The notes below the pieces were generated by a model, which saw nothing but the letters and a program-made list of their open reading frames with translations, searched no databases and was not told the origin of the DNA. A stretch of DNA of 39,961 bases from DASXMX01 sp036794395 (lineage in GTDB: Bacteria > Planctomycetota > Phycisphaerae > Tepidisphaerales > Tepidisphaeraceae). The stretch covers positions 1 to 39,961 of the forward strand of contig DAIRGS010000025.1 in the NCBI GenBank assembly GCA_036794395.1, in the 5' to 3' direction. Made by a program: the position numbers and the translations under genes. Positions 24,974 to 32,126 of this stretch are shown here, piece by piece (position 1 is the stretch's first letter; every line of letters starts with the position of its first letter).

Positions 24974-24994
24974 GCACTCAGCACTCAGCACTTA
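24974..24994. repeat. Inverted heptamer array (gcactca x2, gcactta)
   Basis: Three units, reverse complementary to the agtgctg units at 24514-24541. They end exactly in the DUF58 stop codon. Together the two arrays make an inverted repeat around the IVP gene. Confidence 0.9.
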
Positions 24995-25891
24995 TCCCAA
25001 AAGCCCGCGCTCGCGGAGATAATTTAAGACCAGTGTGTCAAAGGGAACCGCGGTACTAGTGAAAAGGTATGTCCCACCGCGCCTGGTGCAAAAGTCCTTG
25101 AGGGCCAGGCAATACGCGTTCAAATTCGATTTGTACTGTTTAACAAGCGGCTGTGTAATCGACACCTCCGCCATGTCGTCATCCTCGATATCCCGCAGCT
25201 TCAAATCCCCCTGCAAATCCGGCTCAATCTCCTGCGGCGACAACGCCTGCACGCAAAACAAATCGTACTTTCCGCCCGCCACATACCGCAGCCCCGCCTC
25301 GAATCCTTCCTTGATGAAGAAATCGCTGAGCACGACGCAGACGCCTTTCTGGCGATGCTGAAGGGCAAACTGCCGGCACGCCTCCGTGAAGTGGCTCGCC
25401 CCGACCGGCTCAAGCTTCTGGAGGAAATCAATCATCTGCGCCACCCGCCGCCTGCCTCGCAGCGCCCCCGTCTCGGCCACCACCCCATCCGCCATCGCCA
25501 CCACGCTCACCCGGTTGTAGTTGACCAACCCAATGTAAGCCAACGCCGCCGCCACCTGCTTCAGATACATCGCCTTGTTCGGATTCCCGTAGTCACAGCT
25601 CTTGCTCACATCCAGGAGCACGTACAGCGCGAGGTCTTCCTCTTCCAGAAACAGCTTGAGAAAGAGTCGATCGAGCCGGGCATAGATGTTCCAGTCAATG
25701 AACCGCAAATCGTCGCCGATGACGTAATTACGATAATCCGCAAACTCCACCGACTGGCCGCGCCGCTTGCTCCGCCGCTCTCCCTTCATCTTCCCGGCCA
25801 GCATCTTCCGCGACATCACGTCCAGCTGATCCAGCCGGGCCATGAAGGCGGGGTCGAGAAGGGTTTTTGGCTGGCCGGCGATTGTCGTCAT
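24992..25891 (-). CDS. DUF58 domain protein of the MoxR operon
   Basis: A 299-aa soluble DUF58 protein. The family signature is clear: VEFADYRNYVIGDDLRFIDWNIYARLDRLFLKLFLEEED (about residues 48-86), followed by a VWA-like fold with LLDVSKS (a degenerate MIDAS, 91-97). DUF58 proteins accompany MoxR ATPases and VWA/BatA membrane proteins, probably as adaptors that bring substrates to the ATPase. No Shine-Dalgarno sequence is seen before the ATG. It is separated from moxR and from the batA-like gene by repeat-flanked inserts, an unusual spacing for genes normally tightly packed. Confidence 0.93.
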   Translation of the reverse strand: MTTIAGQPKTLLDPAFMARLDQLDVMSRKMLAGKMKGERRSKRRGQSVEFADYRNYVIGDDLRFIDWNIYARLDRLFLKLFLEEEDLALYVLLDVSKSCDYGNPNKAMYLKQVAAALAYIGLVNYNRVSVVAMADGVVAETGALRGRRRVAQMIDFLQKLEPVGASHFTEACRQFALQHRQKGVCVVLSDFFIKEGFEAGLRYVAGGKYDLFCVQALSPQEIEPDLQGDLKLRDIEDDDMAEVSITQPLVKQYKSNLNAYCLALKDFCTRRGGTYLFTSTAVPFDTLVLNYLRERGLLG

Positions 25892-25911
25892 GGGAGCAGC
25901 TCAGATTGTTT

Positions 25912-25941
25912 GCCACAGATGGACACAGATGAACACAGATA
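25912..25941. repeat. Decamer tandem repeats (gccacagatg type), left array
   Basis: Three 10-bp units with two variable positions, inverted relative to the array at 26321-26350. Confidence 0.9.
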
Positions 25942-25949
25942 AGACAAAG

Positions 25950-26333
25950 TCAGTTGCGGTTGCCACGTAATCTTTTGACTTCTACACGTTGGCCGAAGTT
26001 CAGGAGCAGGCAAAGTGGCATCTTGGTTGCCGCGAGATAGTTGAGGCATTGCGCCGTGTGGCCATCATCAAAGTTTCGTGCGGCCTTAATCTCCAGGAGG
26101 ATCTGTCCACTCACGATTAGATCCGCAAAATATTTGCCCACGGACACACCGTCATACAGAACATCGATCTCTACCTGCTGGGTCACTTTCAACCCGTTCT
26201 TACGAAGCTCGATCACAAGCGCATTCTCATACACTTTCTCCGCAAACCCACAGCCCAACACATTGTGAACCCTGAAGGCACATCCAATGACCTTCTCGCT
26301 CAACTGCCTGAGCATTTCTTCATCTGTGTCCAT
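25950..26333 (-). CDS. GxxExxY family protein
   Basis: A 127-aa protein of the GxxExxY family (PD-(D/E)xK-like fold). The naming motif is at residues 27-36, GCGFAEKVYENAL, slightly altered from the usual GxGLxExxYE in that the first Glu position reads Ala-Glu-Lys. Later motifs are VGKYFADLIVSGQILLEIKAARN (about 66-88), with the Asp...Glu-x-Lys pattern of a nuclease-like site, and AQCLNYLAATKMPLCLLLNFG. The function of this family is unknown, although its fold suggests nucleic acid cleavage or binding. The start codon and first residues (MDTDEE) are encoded by the flanking repeat array, and the stop is close to the opposite array. Confidence 0.9.
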   Translation of the reverse strand: MDTDEEMLRQLSEKVIGCAFRVHNVLGCGFAEKVYENALVIELRKNGLKVTQQVEIDVLYDGVSVGKYFADLIVSGQILLEIKAARNFDDGHTAQCLNYLAATKMPLCLLLNFGQRVEVKRLRGNRN

Positions 26334-26350
26334 CTGTGTTCATCTGTGGC
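26321..26350. repeat. Decamer tandem repeats (catctgtgtc type), right array
   Basis: Three 10-bp units in opposite orientation to 25912-25941. The ATG of the GxxExxY gene is inside the second unit, so the array supplies the translation start. Confidence 0.9.
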
Positions 26351-26386
26351 AATAATTCCCGCTTTGTCCGCGGCTTCTTGGCAGTG

Positions 26387-27430
26387 TTAGGCTTTCCCTG
26401 CAACCATCTCCGCCTCAATCGCCGTTGGCGTATCGTTGGCCACTTTCTGCAACACCATATCCGTGGTAATGCCTTCGGCTTCGCCTTCAAAGTTCAAAAT
26501 CACTCGATGCCGCATTGCGGGCACCAATACATCCTTGATGTCCTTAAAGCTCACATGGAATCGCCCATCGAGCAGCGCCCGCACTTTTGCTGAAAGCGTA
26601 ATCGATTGGGCTGCCCGCGGGCTCGCTCCAACCCGCAGGAATTGGTTCACCATCGGTATCGCAAACTCCCCCTGCGGGTGCGTCGCCAACACACAACGCA
26701 CGGCATAGTCCTGCACGTGCGGCGCGATGATCACGCGCTGAACCAGTTGCTGATACTCAATAATCTTCTGGGCATCCAGCACCGGATTGATCTGCACCTT
26801 GTGGCCGGTCGTCGTGCGATCGAGGATCGCTTTCAGTTCCTGCCGGTTGGAGTAGTTCACAATCAGCTTAAAGAAGAACCGGTCGAGCTGGGCTTCGGGG
26901 AGCGGATAGGTTCCCTCCTGCTCCAACGGGTTCTGTGTCGCCATGACGAAGAACGGCTCCTCCAGCTTCCTCACTTCGCCGCCGGCGGTGATCTGATGCT
27001 CCTGCATCGCTTCGAGCAACGCGCTTTGTGTCTTGGGCGTTGCGCGGTTGATTTCGTCCGCCAGAATAATCTGGGCAAAAATCGGTCCGGCCATGAACGT
27101 GAACGCACGTTGTCCGTGCTCATTCTCCATGATCACGTTCGTGCCTATCACGTCGGCCGGCATCAGATCGGGCGTGAACTGAATGCGCCCAAACTTCAGA
27201 TTCAGCGCCGACGCCAGTGAGCGGATCAACGCCGTCTTCCCCAAGCCCGGCACACCTTCCAGCAGCGCATGCCCGCCAACGAACAGGCACGTCAGGACGC
27301 CGTCCACGATCTCCGTGTGCCCAACAATCGCTTTGCCGATCTCCGCGTGCACCGCCCGAAAATCCCGCCGAAACGCATCGCACTGCGCCTGAATCTGCTG
27401 GTCCACACCTGGAACGTTGCTGGTCGTCAT
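26387..27430 (-). CDS. MoxR-family AAA ATPase
   Basis: A 347-aa MoxR ATPase. The Walker A motif GVPGLGKT is at residues 59-66, Walker B and the following helix ILADEINRATPKTQSALLEAMQE at about 127-149, sensor 1 region FVMATQNPLEQEGTYPLPEAQLDRF near 165-190 and the C-terminal lid from about 260. MoxR proteins work with DUF58 and VWA proteins as chaperones in assembly or activation of periplasmic or membrane complexes. A GAGAGG ribosome site lies six bases before the ATG. It is the ATPase of the operon and is separated from its partner genes by repeat-containing inserts on both sides. Confidence 0.96.
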   Translation of the reverse strand: MTTSNVPGVDQQIQAQCDAFRRDFRAVHAEIGKAIVGHTEIVDGVLTCLFVGGHALLEGVPGLGKTALIRSLASALNLKFGRIQFTPDLMPADVIGTNVIMENEHGQRAFTFMAGPIFAQIILADEINRATPKTQSALLEAMQEHQITAGGEVRKLEEPFFVMATQNPLEQEGTYPLPEAQLDRFFFKLIVNYSNRQELKAILDRTTTGHKVQINPVLDAQKIIEYQQLVQRVIIAPHVQDYAVRCVLATHPQGEFAIPMVNQFLRVGASPRAAQSITLSAKVRALLDGRFHVSFKDIKDVLVPAMRHRVILNFEGEAEGITTDMVLQKVANDTPTAIEAEMVAGKA

Positions 27431-27459
27431 GCAAACCTCTCAAAACAATTGATTCTGTT

Positions 27460-27568
27460 GTGACACGGGTTTGTAACCCGTGCATCCAATTCTCAATCAT
27501 GGGTCGAATTTCAGCGTCGATCAACCCAAGCAGTCAGGCCGCAAACACGGGTTACAAACCCGTGTCAC
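27460..27568. repeat. Nested 23-bp inverted repeat between moxR and the VWA/amidotransferase gene
   Basis: The 23-bp arms at 27460-27482 and 27546-27568 are perfect reverse complements, separated by 63 bases. Each arm is itself a palindrome (CACGGGTT, TGT, AACCCGTG). The short sequence tgcatccaat is found both just inside the left arm (27481-27490) and just outside the right arm (27573-27582). No gene is between the arms. Confidence 0.93.
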
Positions 27569-27586
27569 GAGCTGCATCCAATCGTA

Positions 27587-30500
27587 TTACCCCTCTTCTT
27601 CCTTCTTCTTAATCTGCTGCTGCGCCCTTCGCTTGGCCTCCAGCAAGCTCCCCATATGCCCGCCCGGAGAACTGGGCGCGCCTTTTGGCTCGATCTTCTT
27701 CGGCGGCGGGGGGACAGGCTTGTCCGTTGCCCCCCCGACTACCCGGGTGATATTTCCCTCAACGCCCTTTGGCGCGGTGAATTTCGCTTTCGGATCCGGC
27801 CGCGGCCCGGGCGCTGCGGCCCCGCCCATCTCGGCGGGCTTGAATTTCGTTTCTGCCACTTCCTCCCGCACGCGCTTGAGCGCATCCAGCGTCTGTGCAT
27901 TCTCCACGCGCCGGAGCGTCGTAAAGTCGCGTACGCGTGTTGCCGCCGCGGTCGCCATGCGTTTGGTTGATGCCCAGTCCCAGGCGATTCTCCGCAGCGC
28001 CACATCGAGAACGATCAACCCAAGCAGCCACGGCAGCAATCGATCCCACACCGGCAATGGCGAGCTGCTGATCATCAGCCCTTCCCGCCGAAATACATCC
28101 GCGCCCGTCGGATCAAATGCGTTGATTACATGCCCATTGGTCCGCGCGGCAATTTCGTTCAGCAGTCGGTCGTTACTCTTCAACTCGCGATACTCGGGCT
28201 CCGTGTTCATCGCCGCCCCCGACCTCAACACTCCGCTCCCATCCTTCCCTGAATATTGCAAACCCAGCACGTAATTCCCGGAAGTCTTGGCATCAAACTG
28301 CGCTTCATAGGTGCCGGGCCCGGTCGGCACCAGCTTCACCGGCACATTCTTCATGTCCGGCCCGAGCACCGTTCCCTCGATGTTCAAAAAGTTCAGATAC
28401 TTATTATCCTTCCCCACCGCCTCCACCACGATCTTCCCCTTGTCGCCGACGATATTGGTCTGCACGTCGAAGTCCGACGACATCGGCGGCCGCGAAACGC
28501 CCCGCACCATCTGCGCCCAGAACTTCGAATACAACGTCGAACCCAGCCACCTCGATGCCCAGATCGCGCTGGCGTCGCTGGTAAATACCGCCGACCTTCC
28601 AAGTCCGGTTTGCCAGTGCGCCATGATCGGATCGTGCATTTTGCCCGCCGCGATGGGCATCACCACTTTCGGATCGCTTTTCCGGGTAGTCAGCACCATC
28701 CCAAACACATCGGGGAACCCGCTCAATCCTTTGACAAATTCGGACGAGGGATCGACCAATTGCATCGGAATGCCTTCCGAATCCGTATGGATCAGCGTCC
28801 GCCGGACAACCGTTGCCTCTTTAATGAAGATCTTCGGCAGCTGATTGAAGTCCCCATTGATCGGCCCGTACGTCCGACCCTTCAGCGTCTTGGCGATCTC
28901 GTCCATCGTGGGCCCAACTGCGGCTCCGTGCGGATAAACGCTCACGGTCGATACGCTGATGTTCGCCTTCAAATACGCATCATAAAGATTCTGATTCGGC
29001 GCCTGGGGATCTCCATCGCTGATGATGATCACATGCTTGAATTGCGCATCGCTCTGGGCGAGCCCCCGCGGGCTACCCTTGCCGCCGTTTAATGCCACGT
29101 TAAGGCAATCATCAAAGCTCGGCATATCGCCGGGCTGCATCTTTTTGGCTGCCGCCACCGCTGCCGATCCATCTCCCTTTTCACTCAGCGGCAAATCCCA
29201 CTGGCTCCCACCGCCGCCCCCAAATCCGCCGCCACCCCATCCATAGGTAATGATCCCCACCTCATCGCGCGACGAAAGCGCCTCGATTGCCTTCAGTGCA
29301 CATTCCATCCCCCAGTAATTGCCATTTGGAAACTCACACGAGTGCATCACCAGGGCCAGCGCCCCCTTGCCGATTTGCCTCTGCGCCGGAATGTCCATGT
29401 CCACCGGCAAGATCTTTTCCACCGCCGATCCCTGCCACCCGCCTGCGCCAAACGCCTGGTCCCCGCCAATCATGATCAACCCGCCGCCCATATCATGGAC
29501 GTACGACTGAAGCATCTTGTCCTGCTCATCGCCGATTCCCCCGGCACCGCGCGGCACGTTCGCCAGTACGATCGCGTCATAATCCTGCAATTGCACGGCA
29601 TTGGTTGGAATGCCATCCGTCGTCACATGCTGAACGTGGATCTTTTCACCCATCAACGCCTTGGCCAGCTCATCGCCCGCGCCGCGGTTTCCATTCTGAT
29701 CCAGAACGTTATCTACGTACAAAACCTTCCCCTGGCCCTGTACGAAGGTAAACGCATCGGCCGTGTTGTTGATCTCCACCGCCCCCTTGTCACCTCCCTG
29801 ATCCGCTGTAAACACCGCGTGAAACTGATGTGCGCCCGCCTGCTTGAGCGCGGGCACCTTGATGTATTGGACGTTCTTCCCCGGGTTCAGCGTCACCTGC
29901 CGTGCCGCATCCACTTGCGGCGTGGTCAGGTCCATGTCCAGCGGCTCACGACCGCCAGTTGTTTCATGCATGACCGTAAGCTTCCCCGCCACCGGATGAT
30001 TGGCCGTGCTCGAAAGAATAATGGACAAACTGAACGGCTCATCCTCGCGCTTCCACGCCGGCGCCACAAACCGGTCGATCATCGCCGCATTCTTCACATC
30101 ATAATGAAGCGGCACCACGTCAATCTGCACGTGCTGCGCCGCCGCCGCCTCCAGCGCCGCATCCAGGTTTCCCGCTGTATCGTTCCCATCCCAGAACAGC
30201 ACGAGCCGATGCATCGCATCTTTTGATAGCGAGGCCAGCGCGAGTTGAATTGCCGAACCAGCGTCGGTTCCCGTCCCCGGATCTGGAATCGAATGCGTAT
30301 CCAGCCGTGGTTCCTTGCTGGGCATCAGGTCGATCAGCGCATTCTGCTTAAAGCTGATCACGCCGATCTTGTCGTCCGCCTGCTTGTCTTCTTCTTTCGC
30401 AAGCGACGTAATCCATTCATCCTCCGCCGCCCGTAAAGGCTTGTTCGGATGCCCCGGATACTTGTCGAAGTACCGCATCGATCCGCTCACATCCACCAGC

Positions 30501-30751
30501 GCCATCACCTCGAGGCTCTTATGAACGCGTTGCCAGCGGATGCCCCCCAAAATCAAAATGAACAACAGCAGCACCGTCAGCCGTACCCCGATCGCCACCC
30601 ACTTCCGCAACTTCCCCAGCCCATTGAGCGACCGCATCCCCAAAAACACGACAATCGCCCCCAACCCCAAAAACAACAGAAACCCCATCCACCCCGAAAT
30701 ATATTCGAGGTGAATCGGCCACACGATTGCTGTCGGCAGGGGGAGGTTCAT
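27587..30751 (-). CDS. Large membrane protein with VWA and glutamine-amidotransferase-like domains
   Basis: A 1054-aa protein. Two helices near 22-38 and 53-70 precede a VWA domain with MIDAS DVSGS (87-91). A beta domain follows (230-330), then a class I glutamine amidotransferase-like fold (about 345-460; LYVDNVLDQ, AIVLANVPRG, LIMIGGDQAFGAGG), a second VWA-like region (465-625; EALSSRDEVGIITYG, IIISDGD), a beta domain and a final helix (about 905-922), then a disordered Pro/Lys-rich tail. It is typical of planctomycete MoxR operons, where such proteins probably form the periplasmic or extracellular part of the complex. A Gly-rich loop with GGGGFGGGGG (about 505-518) is unusual. Confidence 0.88.
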   Translation of the reverse strand: MNLPLPTAIVWPIHLEYISGWMGFLLFLGLGAIVVFLGMRSLNGLGKLRKWVAIGVRLTVLLLFILILGGIRWQRVHKSLEVMALVDVSGSMRYFDKYPGHPNKPLRAAEDEWITSLAKEEDKQADDKIGVISFKQNALIDLMPSKEPRLDTHSIPDPGTGTDAGSAIQLALASLSKDAMHRLVLFWDGNDTAGNLDAALEAAAAQHVQIDVVPLHYDVKNAAMIDRFVAPAWKREDEPFSLSIILSSTANHPVAGKLTVMHETTGGREPLDMDLTTPQVDAARQVTLNPGKNVQYIKVPALKQAGAHQFHAVFTADQGGDKGAVEINNTADAFTFVQGQGKVLYVDNVLDQNGNRGAGDELAKALMGEKIHVQHVTTDGIPTNAVQLQDYDAIVLANVPRGAGGIGDEQDKMLQSYVHDMGGGLIMIGGDQAFGAGGWQGSAVEKILPVDMDIPAQRQIGKGALALVMHSCEFPNGNYWGMECALKAIEALSSRDEVGIITYGWGGGGFGGGGGSQWDLPLSEKGDGSAAVAAAKKMQPGDMPSFDDCLNVALNGGKGSPRGLAQSDAQFKHVIIISDGDPQAPNQNLYDAYLKANISVSTVSVYPHGAAVGPTMDEIAKTLKGRTYGPINGDFNQLPKIFIKEATVVRRTLIHTDSEGIPMQLVDPSSEFVKGLSGFPDVFGMVLTTRKSDPKVVMPIAAGKMHDPIMAHWQTGLGRSAVFTSDASAIWASRWLGSTLYSKFWAQMVRGVSRPPMSSDFDVQTNIVGDKGKIVVEAVGKDNKYLNFLNIEGTVLGPDMKNVPVKLVPTGPGTYEAQFDAKTSGNYVLGLQYSGKDGSGVLRSGAAMNTEPEYRELKSNDRLLNEIAARTNGHVINAFDPTGADVFRREGLMISSSPLPVWDRLLPWLLGLIVLDVALRRIAWDWASTKRMATAAATRVRDFTTLRRVENAQTLDALKRVREEVAETKFKPAEMGGAAAPGPRPDPKAKFTAPKGVEGNITRVVGGATDKPVPPPPKKIEPKGAPSSPGGHMGSLLEAKRRAQQQIKKKEEEG

Positions 30752-30778
30752 GTTTTCATTGCTTCTTCGTTCATGTTT

Positions 30779-30820
30779 AGTTGTCAGTTGTCAGTTGCGC
30801 GCATTTTTACAACTGACAAC
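30779..30820. repeat. Empty heptamer inverted repeat (agttgtc / actgaca units)
   Basis: Two and a half units of agttgtc (30779-30797) face caactgacaac (30810-30820) across a 12-base core; the last 11 bases of each arm are perfect complements. Further degenerate units (actga, actactga) follow to 30840. It resembles the arrays around the IVP and GxxExxY cassettes but has no gene. It lies between the VWA gene start and the NHL gene stop. Confidence 0.85.
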
Positions 30821-30852
30821 GAACCACTGACTACTGACGACACGAACCCTCC

Positions 30853-31752
30853 TCAAAATTCAAATACCTGTAACCGATTATTCCCCGCATCCACTGCGAC
30901 CACTCGATCATGCTTGTCCACCGCCACTCCCCACGGATACGCGAACTGCCCCGGGTCTCTCCCCGCTGTACCCCACGTCTTTAGACCCTTTCCCGTATCC
31001 TTATCAATCATCTGCACCCGGTTATTCCCGAACTCACACACGATCAAATGCCCCTGATTGTCCTCCGCCAGCCCGTAGGGGAATCGAAACTGCCCCAGAT
31101 CCGATCCCACTTCTCCCATGTTCCGCACCCATTTTCCATCGGTCGTAAAAACTGCGATCCGGTGATTGCACGCATCCGTTAGATAGACGAGCCCCCGATC
31201 GATCACCATCGACTCCGGCCTGGACAATTCTCCGGCGCCGCTTCCCAGCCGCCCGAATTGAAAAAGCTTCTTCCAATTCCGGTCAAAAACCTGCACCCGA
31301 TCGTTCCCGCCATACTCGCTGACGTAAATCCGGTCGCCATCAAATCCAATATCCGTCGGAAGCTGAAACTCTCCGTCCCCATTCCCCTCGCTTCCAAACA
31401 TCCGCAAGATCTTCCCGTTCATCGAATAAACAATGATCCGATGGTAATGCGTGTCCGGCACCCACAGATTCCCATCCGGCCCCACCTTCACGCCCACCGG
31501 CTTGCCCATCTTCCATTCCGGCATCTGCCACTCGGCCAGGCACTTCCCATTCCGATCCAGCCGCTGAACGTGGGCTACCCGATCGATGATAAAAAACGTA
31601 TCCGCCCCCGCCTCATACGTAATCGCCCGAGGATAAACTACCTCCGCCGGCCCCGTCCCCGTCTCACACCAAATCGCCTCCGGCTTCCCCCGCTCACCAC
31701 ACCCCAACGACACAAGCGCCAATAGCATCGCGCCCAGAATCCCCACGCGCAA
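30853..31752 (-). CDS. NHL-repeat lipoprotein of the MoxR operon
   Basis: A 299-aa protein. The start chosen is a TTG at 31752, which gives MRVGILGAMLLALVSLGCG, a good lipoprotein signal peptide with the lipobox Leu-Val-Ser-Leu-Gly-Cys region; GTG at 31746 and ATG at 31728 give weaker signals. The mature protein is a six-bladed beta-propeller of NHL repeats (GKPVGVKVGPDGNLWVPDTHYHRI, LPTDIGFDGDRIYVSEYG, FPYGLAEDNQGHLIVCEFGNNRV, YPWGVAVDKHDRVVAVDAGNNRLQVF). NHL propellers bind proteins or ligands, so it may be a binding partner of the VWA complex. The open frame continues upstream to 32082 only by reading through an inverted repeat arm and is not believed. Confidence 0.78.
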   Translation of the reverse strand: MRVGILGAMLLALVSLGCGERGKPEAIWCETGTGPAEVVYPRAITYEAGADTFFIIDRVAHVQRLDRNGKCLAEWQMPEWKMGKPVGVKVGPDGNLWVPDTHYHRIIVYSMNGKILRMFGSEGNGDGEFQLPTDIGFDGDRIYVSEYGGNDRVQVFDRNWKKLFQFGRLGSGAGELSRPESMVIDRGLVYLTDACNHRIAVFTTDGKWVRNMGEVGSDLGQFRFPYGLAEDNQGHLIVCEFGNNRVQMIDKDTGKGLKTWGTAGRDPGQFAYPWGVAVDKHDRVVAVDAGNNRLQVFEF

Positions 31753-32126
31753 TCCAGCCCGCTGCCTCTTATTCCCGCCACCGGTACACCGGGGGAGGGT
31801 AGGGAGGGGGGCTTCAATTGACATCTGGAAATTCAATTCACGACATTCTGCAATCTCCCACCGCTTTCCATACTGGCTTCGATTGAACGATGAAACAAAC
31901 CCCCTCCCTCCCCTCCCCCGGCGTACCGGTGGAGGGAAAAAAAAGCCGCCTAAAGTGCCACGCAACTTATGCGAGAAAGAATCCGAAACCCCAATCCCCA
32001 ACCCCGCGCTGCCCCCGACGCCCCAACGCCGTTCCTCATGAATCCGTTTCCAACCCCAGGACAGCGCCATTCGAATTTCCATCAGGAGAGCGACACCCGC
32101 CGCAAAAGCTCAACTCCGTACGCGGC
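31753..32126. other. Non-coding stretch between the NHL and Q-rich genes
   Basis: It contains the 33-bp inverted repeat at 31778-31932 and otherwise no supported gene. The long open frames in both directions here (for instance a 288-aa plus-strand frame) are rich in Pro, Arg and Leu and lack ribosome binding sites. Confidence 0.5.
31778..31932. repeat. 33-bp inverted repeat flanking an 89-bp core
   Basis: The arms 31778-31810 and 31900-31932 are reverse complements with two mismatches. They are G/C-rich with a C(T)CCCTCCC-like run and a CCGGTAC end. The core has no gene. The left arm would code for the Thr-Leu-Pro-rich N-terminus of the over-long NHL frame, which argues that the arm was inserted next to that gene. 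Confidence 0.9.

Larger units (their letters stand above)
24512..24994 (-). mobile_element. Repeat-flanked cassette carrying a four-helix-bundle (IVP/S23) gene
   Basis: A 480-base insert between the BatA and DUF58 genes. It starts with four 7-bp tandem units (agtgctg, 24514-24541), holds one gene and ends with three units of the same heptamer in inverted orientation (24974-24994), the last of which supplies the DUF58 stop codon TAA. The arrays together form an inverted repeat. No transposase or target duplication is evident. The same layout with other repeat units occurs at 25910-26352. Confidence 0.65.
25910..26352 (-). mobile_element. Repeat-flanked cassette carrying a GxxExxY gene
   Basis: A 440-base insert between DUF58 and moxR. 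Three 10-bp units (gccacagatg, gacacagatg, aacacagata) at 25912-25941 face three reverse-complementary units at 26321-26350, with the second and third unit types swapped. The cargo gene starts inside the upstream array. The architecture matches the IVP cassette at 24512-24994, but with a different unit length and cargo. No transposase is present. Confidence 0.65.

Noticed and set aside
24514..26350. Tandem repeat arrays as a CRISPR array
   Set aside because: The units are 7-10 bp with no spacers between them and no cas genes nearby, so they are tandem repeats and not CRISPR.
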